From UBA6022 sp036382575 (GTDB taxonomy: Bacteria; Patescibacteriota; Saccharimonadia; Saccharimonadales; Saccharimonadaceae): DNA of 6,497 bases. Positions 1-6,018 of the stretch are shown here, one piece after another. The stretch covers positions 1 through 6,497 of the forward strand of contig DASVHL010000063.1 in NCBI GenBank assembly GCA_036382575.1. The letters are read 5' to 3'. Below the pieces are notes generated by a model. The model was not told where the DNA came from. It worked only from the letters and a program-made list of their open reading frames with translations, and ran no database searches. The translations under genes were made by a program, and so were the position numbers. How positions within the stretch are numbered: the first letter of the stretch is position 1; the number at the start of each line of letters is the position of its first letter.

Positions 1-318
1 AAGACTATCGTTGTTGTTCTGAGGCCTATAGGTCGCTCGAGGGTAGTAGATATGATGATTGTCCGTTTTAAGCTCGGGATCATTCTGGTCGATTATCGGT
101 ACGTAATCATCCCACAAGAGAGACTTGAACTCAGCAAGTGCAATATCGGGTTGGGCAAAACCGCGTGCGTCTGCTGGGTATGGTAGTCGATTTCGTACTT
201 CCTTTTTGGCAAGGCCGGTCGATAGGTCGAGCCATTTGGCAGGTTCACGCCATGCATCAACGGGCGGTAGGCGGCGAGACATTGGTCGGTCATTTGCACG
301 CTTTGGCCCTCTATACAT
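1..318 (-). CDS. Hypothetical protein, N-terminal part, cut by the left edge
   Basis: An open frame of 106 codons runs from an ATG at 318 to the window edge with no stop, so the C-terminus is missing. An in-frame TGA lies three codons upstream of the ATG, which makes this the earliest ATG. The visible protein is soluble, with a basic N-terminus (MYRGPKRANDRPMSRR), then an acidic and aromatic stretch including WLDLSTGLAKKE, AEFKSLLWDDYVP and HHIYYPRATYRP. I see no signal peptide or membrane segment. I do not recognise the family. The frame reads as protein-like (balanced composition, patterned Trp/Tyr/Asp), unlike the overlapping plus-strand frames, which are Ser/Arg-rich shadows. A second ATG at codon 13 is an alternative start. 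GAGG at 333-336 on the minus strand is 14 bases from the ATG, too far for a good Shine-Dalgarno. It lies downstream of the FMN reductase gene on the same strand and may have its own promoter. Confidence 0.7.
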   Translation of the reverse strand, partial: MYRGPKRANDRPMSRRLPPVDAWREPAKWLDLSTGLAKKEVRNRLPYPADARGFAQPDIALAEFKSLLWDDYVPIIDQNDPELKTDNHHIYYPRATYRPQNNNDSL

Positions 319-356
319 TACTAGTCACTCTGCCTCAGTACACACTTCATGCTTAT

Positions 357-385
357 GTTATAAAGCATCTACGAACCGAATACAA
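357..385 (-). promoter_or_regulatory. Possible sigma-70-type promoter for the 1-318 gene
   Basis: On the minus strand TTGTAT (380-385) is followed by a 17-base spacer and TATAAC (357-362). Transcription would start near 350 and give a leader of about 32 bases before the ATG at 318. The -35 matches the consensus at only three positions. The -10 lies inside an ATGCTT/AAGCAT inverted repeat (349-354 and 363-368), which could be a weak operator or a short hairpin at the end of the reductase gene. Confidence 0.35.
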
Positions 386-388
386 GAC

Positions 389-958
389 CTATTTTTCAGT
401 AGTATTTCGGGCAGTTTTTAGCATGTCAGCAAACCATACTAATTCAGTGAAAAGTTTTGCGGCCTGTTTATCGTAACGTTGCTTAAATTCATCATGCATA
501 GCACCGTTTTCATCAAAGATATTTTGAATGTATGGAAAATACATATCCCAGCTCATGACAACAAGACCAAGTTCACGGATTGCTAGACAAAGTTGTTCAA
601 CGGCACGGACGCCACCCCAATTGCCATCACTTACGCCGGCAACGGCGACTGGTTTGTGGTTATAGTTGGCAAGTTCACTGTCGAGCATGCGTTTCAAGCT
701 ACCAGGAAAGCTATGGTTATATTCAGGCGTTACGATAAAGAATGCATCAGCTCGTTCAGTAATTTCTGTATAACGAGCATCTTTACCTTCTGGATCGTTG
801 CCATCACCAGCAAAATTAAAATCAGTTGGATCAACATAGATAATCTCTACGTTAGGTAGTTGGCGACCGAAATCCGCGATATATTGTGCGGCTTTTGGAG
901 AGCGACGCTGCGCACGGGCGGTCCCGGCGATAACAGCGATGGTAAGTGGTTGGGTCAT
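389..958 (-). CDS. NADPH-dependent FMN reductase family flavoprotein
   Basis: This is a 189-residue protein of the flavodoxin-like NADPH-dependent FMN reductase family (azoreductase, chromate or quinone reductase relatives). Such enzymes bind FMN and pass hydride from NAD(P)H to flavin, quinones or azo compounds in the cytosol. The N-terminal beta strand leads into the phosphate-binding loop (IAVIAGTARAQRRSPKAAQYI, about residues 7-27). The family hallmark TPEYNHSFPGSLKRMLD (about 77-93) contacts the flavin, and VAGVSDGNWGGVRAVEQL (about 105-122) forms the second flavin loop. Length is normal for the family. The ATG start at 958 is supported by AAGGA at 966-970 on the minus strand, 7 bases upstream. 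The gene is divergent from tgt and has no functional partner nearby, so its physiological substrate cannot be inferred. A role in oxidative or quinone stress is a reasonable guess. Confidence 0.9.
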   Translation of the reverse strand: MTQPLTIAVIAGTARAQRRSPKAAQYIADFGRQLPNVEIIYVDPTDFNFAGDGNDPEGKDARYTEITERADAFFIVTPEYNHSFPGSLKRMLDSELANYNHKPVAVAGVSDGNWGGVRAVEQLCLAIRELGLVVMSWDMYFPYIQNIFDENGAMHDEFKQRYDKQAAKLFTELVWFADMLKTARNTTEK

Positions 959-990
959 GATGAATTCCTTTTACTAGACTTAATGTATTT

Positions 991-999
991 AGTATAGCA
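991..999 (-). promoter_or_regulatory. Extended -10 promoter of the FMN reductase gene
   Basis: The minus strand reads TGCTATACT, a TGn motif plus a five-of-six -10 hexamer (TATACT, 991-996). A start near 984 gives a leader of about 25 bases that contains the AAGGA Shine-Dalgarno (966-970). No good -35 is visible at 16-18 bases, as is common for extended -10 promoters. The upstream half of the element is covered by the palindrome at 997-1009. Confidence 0.5.
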
Positions 1000-1009
1000 G
1001 TCAGACTGC
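997..1009. promoter_or_regulatory. 13-bp palindrome, candidate operator between reductase gene and tgt
   Basis: GCAGTC-A-GACTGC is a perfect inverted repeat with 6-bp arms and a single central base. It overlaps the TGC of the reductase extended -10 and lies about 33 bases upstream of the tgt start, around its -35 area. A dimeric repressor here could occlude both divergent promoters. No regulator gene is present in the window, so the function is inferred from position and symmetry only. Confidence 0.35.
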
Positions 1010-1026
1010 ACTAACAGAGATAAATA

Positions 1027-1035
1027 TGGTACGCT
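1027..1035 (+). promoter_or_regulatory. Extended -10 promoter giving a leaderless tgt transcript
   Basis: TGGTACGCT is a TGn motif plus the -10-like hexamer TACGCT (1030-1035). Seven bases separate it from the ATG at 1043, so transcription would begin at or one base before the start codon. There is no Shine-Dalgarno at usable spacing (AAAGGG lies one base from the ATG). The -35 region is poor (TGCACT at 17 bases). Confidence 0.4.
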
Positions 1036-1042
1036 AAAGGGT

Positions 1043-2254
1043 ATGAGTTCTGCCCTTACCTTTGATATTCGCCACCGTCTCGACGGTGCGCTAGCCCGTA
1101 CAGGCACAATAACAACACCGCATGGCGCGATTGAAACACCCGCATTTATTCCAGTTGGCACTAAAGCAACGTTAAAATCTTTGACACCCGAACAACTTGA
1201 AGCACTAGGCGCCCAAGCGGTCTTAGCAAATGCATACCACCTGTATCTGCGTCCTGGATCGGAAATTCTAGACCAAGCTGGTGGCTTGAATGCCTTTATG
1301 AACTGGAAGAAACCAACGTTTACTGATAGCGGTGGATTCCAGGTGATGTCACTAGGCGTTGGATTTAAGAAAGTTATCGACATGGATGGTAGCGTGACAG
1401 AAAAGCCACTTAGCAAAAAAGAAAAGTTAGCTTGGATTGATAATGAAGGCGTGACATTTAAATCGCATCTTGATGGTAGCCGCCATCGTTTTACGCCAGA
1501 AATTTCGATGCAAATCCAGCATCAAATTGGCGCAGACATTACTTTTGCCTTTGATGAACTAACGACTTTACATGATTCGTATGAGTATCAAGTTGAATCA
1601 CTTCATGAGCGCACTCACCCATGGGCGGTCCGTAGCCTGGCGGAACACAAACGTCTCAATGAAGTGCGATCTCATCGTCCACCGCAGGCATTATTTGGTG
1701 TTGTCCAAGGTGCTAATTACGAAGATCTGCGCCGTGAATGTTCACGTTTTTTGGGTGCGATGGATTTTGATGGTTTTGGACTTGGTGGTGCGTTAACGAA
1801 AAAGAATATTGGTGAAATTGTTAGCTGGATGTGTGAAGAGCTGCCAGAAAATAAGCCACGTCATATGTTAGGTATCAGCGAGCCTGATGATATCTTTGCC
1901 TGTATTGAAAACGGCGCCGATACATTTGACTGTGTCTCACCTGCTCGCGTTGGACGAAACGGTGCGTTATATACACTTGATGGCCGTCGCAACATTACCA
2001 ACGCCAAATATAAGGCAGACTTTACACCATTTGATGCAGAGTGTGACTGCTATACATGCACGAACTACACGTCAGCGTATCTTCACCATTTGTTTAAATC
2101 GGACGAATTACTTTCCAATACGCTTGCGACGATTCATAACGAGCGGTTCATCGTTCGGCTAGTTGACGATATACGTGCATCAATTGCAGATGGGACATTC
2201 TTTGATTTTAAGGAAAGGTATCTTAACCGATATTACGCAGCGAAACGCAAGTAG
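1043..2254 (+). CDS. tgt: tRNA-guanine(34) transglycosylase
   Basis: The enzyme exchanges guanine at wobble position 34 of GUN-anticodon tRNAs for a 7-deazaguanine (preQ1 in most bacteria, queuine in some salvagers). The 403-residue protein keeps the general acid/base Asp95 in TDSGGFQV, base-binding Asp171 in FAFDE, Gln222 in FGVVQG, nucleophile Asp296 in TFDCV, and the zinc ligands Cys334, Cys336, Cys339 and His365 (CxCxxC plus H 26 residues on). It is longer than the usual ~375 residues because about 25 extra residues sit between MSLG and GVTFKSHLDG (about 106-135). The usual GGLAVGE pocket loop reads GGALTKK (248-254), FDEC reads FDEL, and the Met of MGVG is Leu276. The stop is TAG followed at once by in-frame TGA. 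No queuosine biosynthesis gene is in the window, so base salvage is plausible but unproven. Confidence 0.95.
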   Translation: MSSALTFDIRHRLDGALARTGTITTPHGAIETPAFIPVGTKATLKSLTPEQLEALGAQAVLANAYHLYLRPGSEILDQAGGLNAFMNWKKPTFTDSGGFQVMSLGVGFKKVIDMDGSVTEKPLSKKEKLAWIDNEGVTFKSHLDGSRHRFTPEISMQIQHQIGADITFAFDELTTLHDSYEYQVESLHERTHPWAVRSLAEHKRLNEVRSHRPPQALFGVVQGANYEDLRRECSRFLGAMDFDGFGLGGALTKKNIGEIVSWMCEELPENKPRHMLGISEPDDIFACIENGADTFDCVSPARVGRNGALYTLDGRRNITNAKYKADFTPFDAECDCYTCTNYTSAYLHHLFKSDELLSNTLATIHNERFIVRLVDDIRASIADGTFFDFKERYLNRYYAAKRK

Positions 2255-2263
2255 TGATATAAT
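2255..2263 (+). promoter_or_regulatory. Extended -10 promoter for the AI-2E family gene
   Basis: TGATATAAT begins right after the tgt stop codon. It combines a TGn motif with a perfect TATAAT (2258-2263). The predicted start is near 2270, leaving about 3 bases before the ATG at 2273. The stretch between them (TACCTCATT) holds no Shine-Dalgarno, so the transporter could be made from an essentially leaderless message as well as by read-through from tgt. The -35 is poor. Confidence 0.5.
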
Positions 2264-2272
2264 TACCTCATT

Positions 2273-3403
2273 ATGAAAGTAAAAATCGAGATTGATACAA
2301 GAACCTTCGTTCGCTTTTGGCTAGTCGTAATTGGCTTTGCATTTGCGATTCTGGCTATTTATAGCGCACGCACAGCATTAATTATTCTTGGCGTTGCCTT
2401 TTTCTTGGCACTTGCCTTGAATGCACCGGTCAGTTATTTGGCAAAACACCTACCAGGTAAAAGCCGTGTCGGCGGAACGCTGATCGCCTTTGTGCTGGTT
2501 GTCGCACTACTCAGTAGCTTTATTTTCTTGGTTGTACCGCCGATTGTTGAACAGACGGCTAAGTTTGTTGACACTGTGCCACAGTTAGTCGATACGGCAA
2601 CAAGTCAGTGGCGTGGTCTGGGTGCTATAGTTGATAAATACCACTTACAGCCACAAGTTGACAGTGCTGTTGCCTCAATTCAAAAGAATTCAACCGCATG
2701 GGCAGCAAGTCTCGGTCAGAACCTGTTATCGGGTGTTGGGTCTGTCTTGTCAGTGTTTGTGTCGGGCTTCCTGGTGCTCGTACTTTCATTCTTGATGCTT
2801 GTTGAAGGTCCGGCGTGGTTGCGTCGCATCTGGAATGTCTATACCGATATCGATCGCATGCACCGAGATCGCCGCATCGTTAACCGCATGTATAACGTCG
2901 TGACTGGCTATGTCACCGGGCAACTGACAGTGTCAGCCATTGGCTCAATTATGGCCGGTCTTATGGTATTTGTGCTAAGTCTATTTACAAATGTGCCAGC
3001 TAACTTGGCCCTGCCGACAATTGCCATTGCCTTTATCTTCTCGTTGATCCCAATGTTCGGTGCAACGATCGCAGGTATACTCGTAACCCTATTGTTGCTC
3101 TTTAACGATGTGAGTGGTGGTATTGCCTTTGCTATCTTCTTCGTAATTTACCAGCAGGTTGAAAATAACTTTATTTCACCGACGATTCAATCGAAGAAAG
3201 TTGAACTATCGGCATTGGTTGTTCTTGCCTCGGTGACCATCGGACTTTACGTATTTGGTGTCGCGGGTGGTATTATCTCTATCCCAATCGCTGGCTGTAT
3301 TAAGGTTTTGATTGATGAATATCTCGAACATGCTAAAAAGAAACGCGTCCAAAGTGAAAAACCTTTGACGAAATTGGTCAAGAAACTTCAGGGCGAAGGC
3401 TAA
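2273..3403 (+). CDS. AI-2E family transporter (integral membrane protein)
   Basis: This 376-residue protein belongs to the AI-2 exporter-like superfamily (PF01594 type), whose members export autoinducer-2 or act as ion antiporters; the substrate here is unknown. Hydrophobic segments lie at about 13-31, 34-51, 67-89, 155-176, 215-237, 246-276, 281-295 and 313-345, matching the usual eight helices. The soluble, partly amphipathic stretch at about 91-150 is the family's periplasmic region. Conserved features are YVTGQL (213-218), FIFSLIPMFGATIAGI (254-269) and QQVENNFISPTIQSKKVELS (294-313). The tail is basic (HAKKKRVQ, KLVKKL) and probably cytoplasmic. Length is typical. It follows tgt by 18 bp on the same strand and ends before the bidirectional terminator. 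No luxS or other quorum-sensing gene is present, so signalling should not be assumed. Confidence 0.92.
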   Translation: MKVKIEIDTRTFVRFWLVVIGFAFAILAIYSARTALIILGVAFFLALALNAPVSYLAKHLPGKSRVGGTLIAFVLVVALLSSFIFLVVPPIVEQTAKFVDTVPQLVDTATSQWRGLGAIVDKYHLQPQVDSAVASIQKNSTAWAASLGQNLLSGVGSVLSVFVSGFLVLVLSFLMLVEGPAWLRRIWNVYTDIDRMHRDRRIVNRMYNVVTGYVTGQLTVSAIGSIMAGLMVFVLSLFTNVPANLALPTIAIAFIFSLIPMFGATIAGILVTLLLLFNDVSGGIAFAIFFVIYQQVENNFISPTIQSKKVELSALVVLASVTIGLYVFGVAGGIISIPIAGCIKVLIDEYLEHAKKKRVQSEKPLTKLVKKLQGEG

Positions 3404-3417
3404 TACATACCCCGACT

Positions 3418-3455
3418 ATTAACAACCCCACTGGTAAAATAGTGGGGTTGTTAAT
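3418..3455. terminator. Bidirectional hairpin terminator between convergent genes
   Basis: A perfect 15-bp inverted repeat (ATTAACAACCCCACT at 3418-3432 with its complement at 3441-3455) encloses an 8-base loop. It lies between the AI-2E gene stop (3403) and the cysS stop (3469, other strand). The arms end in TTGTTAAT on the plus strand and the same on the minus, so each direction has a modest U-rich 3' side but no long T-run. Position and symmetry suggest termination from both sides. Confidence 0.8.
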
Positions 3456-3468
3456 TACAATAATGTTC

Positions 3469-4947
3469 TTATTGGAGTAGCGTTGTTGGGGCGTATTCCC
3501 AGATGCTGCCGCCCGGTGTGTCGCGAATCGTAATTCCCTTACCTAGCAACTCATCACGTAGACGATCGGATTCGGACCAGTTCTTTTCATCTCGGGCTCG
3601 TTGGCGCTCAATAATAACCTGCTTACTGTCGTCATCAATATCTGGCGTAGATGATTGTAGTTGCAGCCCAAGAACTTCGTCAATGGTGTTCAAAACCTCT
3701 TGTAGGCCATGTTGGTGGATACTGCCGAGCGATGTGGTATCAAGCTTGGAGAATGCCACATCGACGATATGAAGTGTTTCTGGTGTGTTTAGATCGTTAT
3801 TCAGGGTCTCAATGATCGCTTGTGAAGTGGCCTGTAGGGATACGGAGTGATCGTCGAGCGACTTGTCGTCGTCATTCTGCAATGTGTCATGGGTTTGATG
3901 ACGCAGTGCGGCAATCGCTCGCCAGTGGTCTAATCGATTTTTAGCAGCGGCAAGGTTTTCGAAGCTAAAGTTACTTTCGCTGCGGTAATGACTCTGCAAT
4001 ACGAACATACGGTAATCAAGCGCACTAAAACCACGCTCGGCGAGATCTTGCAGCGTGTAGCCATTGCCAAGACTTTTACTGATTTTAGTACCATCTGCAG
4101 TGAGGTGGTTATTGTGTAGCCAGAAACGAGAAAAGAGTTGCCCGCTGGCACTTTCGCTTTGCGCAATTTCATTCGTATGGTGCACGGGAATGTGATCAAT
4201 GCCGCCAGTGTGAATATCAAGTGTTGGACCAAGGATCGACATGGCCATCGCAGAACATTCAAGGTGCCAGCCAGGAAAGCCCATTAGCTGTTGATTTGGA
4301 TCAATCAATAGGTCGTTTGGTGTTTGCCATTCCATGTCACGTTTCTCACCTGCTGGCGTGAATTTCCATAATGCAAAATCACTGGCGTTGCGTTTTTCGG
4401 GATTAAATTCAACACGTGCGCCTGCTTTTTGTGCCTCAAGATCAAGGCTAGCAAAATCTGCATAGTTTGCAAATTTGCTGGTGTCAAAATAAATACCATC
4501 AGTAATTTGATAAGTGTAGCCTTTTTCTTTGAGGATGCGCACGAGATCTAATTGTTGCGGAATAAAATCAGTAGCTTTTGTTACATGCTGCGGCAGTAGT
4601 AGGCCAAGCTTTTCCATGCCACCCATAAAATCTTCCGCATACATTTCGGCGACTTCCCATGCAGTTTTGCCTTCACGGCGGGCACCTTTTTCTAGTTTAT
4701 CCTCGCCGTCATCAGCATCACTTGTTAGGTGTCCGACATCTGTAATGTTCATGACACGCTCTACGCTATAGTGATTTGCCTGCAGGGTGCGAACTAGAGT
4801 GTCCCAGTAGATATAGGCCGCCCAGTTGCCAACATGCAAATAGTTATAAACAGTCGGGCCACATGTGTACAGTAGTGCCTTGCCTTCTTGTTGAGAAGTG
4901 AACGGTTCAATTTTCTTTGTGAGGGTGTTATGCAGTTGGAGTGTCAT
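3469..4947 (-). CDS. cysS: Cysteine--tRNA ligase
   Basis: This class I aminoacyl-tRNA synthetase activates cysteine with ATP and charges tRNA-Cys. From the ATG at 4947 it has 492 residues, close to the family norm. The Rossmann fold opens with TCGPTVYNYLHVGN, giving zinc ligand Cys29 and the HIGH-equivalent HVGN (38-41). The other zinc ligands are Cys231 in GWHLECSAM, His256 and Glu260 in HHTNEIAQSE. The KMSKS loop reads KISKS (288-292). The C-terminus carries the typical anticodon-domain ending (RARDEKNWSESDRLRDEL, then GITIRDTPGGSIWEY). An in-frame TTG nine bases upstream would add three residues, but AAGG (4960-4963) is only 3 bases from it and 12 from the ATG, so I prefer the ATG. The start lies inside the end of the nrnA-like gene (20-bp overlap), which implies translational coupling. 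Unusual: the Arg commonly found just after HIGN is absent (HVGNWAAY). Confidence 0.95.
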   Translation of the reverse strand: MTLQLHNTLTKKIEPFTSQQEGKALLYTCGPTVYNYLHVGNWAAYIYWDTLVRTLQANHYSVERVMNITDVGHLTSDADDGEDKLEKGARREGKTAWEVAEMYAEDFMGGMEKLGLLLPQHVTKATDFIPQQLDLVRILKEKGYTYQITDGIYFDTSKFANYADFASLDLEAQKAGARVEFNPEKRNASDFALWKFTPAGEKRDMEWQTPNDLLIDPNQQLMGFPGWHLECSAMAMSILGPTLDIHTGGIDHIPVHHTNEIAQSESASGQLFSRFWLHNNHLTADGTKISKSLGNGYTLQDLAERGFSALDYRMFVLQSHYRSESNFSFENLAAAKNRLDHWRAIAALRHQTHDTLQNDDDKSLDDHSVSLQATSQAIIETLNNDLNTPETLHIVDVAFSKLDTTSLGSIHQHGLQEVLNTIDEVLGLQLQSSTPDIDDDSKQVIIERQRARDEKNWSESDRLRDELLGKGITIRDTPGGSIWEYAPTTLLQ

Positions 4948-5923
4948 GGTTTTCAAGTGCCTTGTCGGTTGCGGTTACTAGTTCTGAGATAATTGTATCG
5001 TAACTTTCATATGCGCGGAAGCCAGCAGCGTATTGATGGCCACCGCCACCAAAGAATCCGGCGACCTGCTCGGCAATTGGTGTATTGGCACGTAGTTTAC
5101 CAGTGATTTTACCGTCAGGATAGGTTTTGATAGCAACGCCAAGCTCAACGCCTTCAACGAGGCGCATTTCATCTAAAACAAGTACACTCGGGTTGTACTG
5201 GTCACTGTACTTTTGAATATCTTCCCAAGGGATGTGAACGACAGCTAATTTGCCATCTAGCAGGTATTCTATACGGCTGATAAGTTCGCCTTTATAGGCT
5301 AAGATCTCAGGAGATTTCTTCATGAATTCACGGCGGCGTTCTTCGATGAGTGAAACTTTAGCACCTAGTTCAGTTAACTTGCCCGCGACAAAGTAGGTGT
5401 TTGGTGTGACATTTTGCGTTGTAAGCCCCAAGCTGTCGGATAGGAGTGCGACAAGCATGTTTTCGGCAGCGGCCTGATTGATTGTCCAGCCAGCATCAGC
5501 AGCCAAACCGTAGATCACTTCACTGGTTGATACAGCATCACCTACAAGCAGTTCGTGTTCAAATGGCAGCGATGATGTTACTTCTGAATGGTGATCGATG
5601 GCAAGAACAGGATGAGATTCAAAGTAATGTCGACCGCCCGGAAGAGCAAGTGTTTTACTGATCAGCGTTTCACTAACTGTGTCAACAATGATCGCCAAAT
5701 CTGCCGTCATATCGAATTCGGGTACGACACGATCCCAGCCTTGGATGTAGCGCATATATTTTGGTATTTCGACGTTACAATAGAGGATCACCTCTTTGCC
5801 TAAATCACTCAAGATTTCCTCAAGTGCAAGCGCGCTTCCTAATGAATCGCCATCAGGGTTTTCAGCCTGAATAACAATGATTTTCTTGGCATCGGCGATC
5901 AGTTGGGTTGCGGGTGTAAACAT
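4928..5923 (-). CDS. DHH/DHHA1 family phosphoesterase, NrnA-like
   Basis: NrnA-type DHH phosphoesterases degrade nano-RNA (2-5 nt) and often pAp; close relatives hydrolyse cyclic dinucleotides or their linear products. The 331-residue protein has the two-domain layout: DHH domain with ENPDGDSLGS (21-30, motif I), IIVDT (Asp81, motif II), IDHH (Asp110, His111, His112, motif III) and LLSDSLG (Asp163, motif IV), followed by DHHA1 with the substrate loop GGGGHQYAAGF (292-302). Length fits NrnA. The motif I histidine that normally precedes PDGD is absent: the position reads Ala20 (IQAENPDGD), so metal binding is altered. I place the start at the ATG at 5923 rather than the GTG at 5926, because a strong -10 box puts the transcription start at that A. 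The 3' end overlaps cysS by 20 bp, making a two-gene operon that pairs RNA turnover with tRNA charging. Confidence 0.88.
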   Translation of the reverse strand: MFTPATQLIADAKKIIVIQAENPDGDSLGSALALEEILSDLGKEVILYCNVEIPKYMRYIQGWDRVVPEFDMTADLAIIVDTVSETLISKTLALPGGRHYFESHPVLAIDHHSEVTSSLPFEHELLVGDAVSTSEVIYGLAADAGWTINQAAAENMLVALLSDSLGLTTQNVTPNTYFVAGKLTELGAKVSLIEERRREFMKKSPEILAYKGELISRIEYLLDGKLAVVHIPWEDIQKYSDQYNPSVLVLDEMRLVEGVELGVAIKTYPDGKITGKLRANTPIAEQVAGFFGGGGHQYAAGFRAYESYDTIISELVTATDKALENHDTPTA

Positions 5924-5929
5924 CACTTT

Positions 5930-5958
5930 ATTATAACAGAGGTGTAATAATACGTCAT
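5930..5958 (-). promoter_or_regulatory. Strong leaderless promoter of the nrnA-like/cysS operon
   Basis: On the minus strand ATGACG (5953-5958, four of six matches to the -35 consensus) is followed by a 17-base spacer ending in TGT and a perfect TATAAT (5930-5935), giving an extended -10. Only AAAGTG separates TATAAT from the ATG at 5923, so the predicted +1 is the A of that codon. There is no Shine-Dalgarno. This is the best-matching leaderless arrangement in the window. Confidence 0.65.
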
Positions 5959-5965
5959 GACTCTA

Positions 5966-5994
5966 TTGACACATACCATTTATAGTATTAAATT
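5966..5994 (+). promoter_or_regulatory. Sigma-70-type promoter for the small membrane protein gene
   Basis: A perfect TTGACA (5966-5971) is followed by 17 bases and TAAATT (5989-5994, four of six). The predicted start is near 6001, giving a leader of about 49 bases before the ATG at 6050. This leader carries GGTGA (6041-6045) close to the ATG and AGAGG (6034-6038) further up as possible ribosome-binding sequences. It is therefore a leadered gene, unlike nrnA on the other side. The promoter is back to back with the nrnA promoter. Confidence 0.55.
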
Positions 5995-6004
5995 ACATCA
6001 AGAC

Positions 6005-6018
6005 TACATATTTATGTA
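6005..6018. promoter_or_regulatory. AT-rich palindrome just downstream of the predicted start site
   Basis: TACATA-TT-TATGTA is a perfect inverted repeat with 6-bp arms and a 2-base centre, at about +5 to +18 of the predicted transcript of the small membrane protein gene. A second pair, TTACAT (5993-5998) and ATGTAA (6014-6019), overlaps it. Operator or chance; the region is AT-rich, so confidence is low. Confidence 0.25.

Noticed and set aside
93..299. Minus-strand 68-codon frame within the left-edge gene
   Set aside because: It is out of frame with the longer edge-open reading frame, which has more protein-like composition and its own ATG at 318.
125..476. Plus-strand open frames of 98 and 112 codons opposite the left-edge gene
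   Set aside because: They overlap the better minus-strand frame and the end of the reductase gene, have Ser/Arg- or His-rich random-looking composition, and no ribosome-binding sequence.
955..1416. Minus-strand 153-codon frame antisense to tgt
   Set aside because: It lies over the highly conserved TGT catalytic segment, so it is a shadow; there is no matching family.
1043..2254. Idea that the TGT homologue is a DpdA-type DNA-modifying enzyme
   Set aside because: It has the full TGT zinc site and catalytic motifs, is of near-TGT length, and no dpd or restriction genes are nearby.
2273..3403. Quorum-sensing role of the AI-2E family protein
   Set aside because: The family name reflects one member; no luxS or signalling gene is present, and many members transport ions or other substrates.
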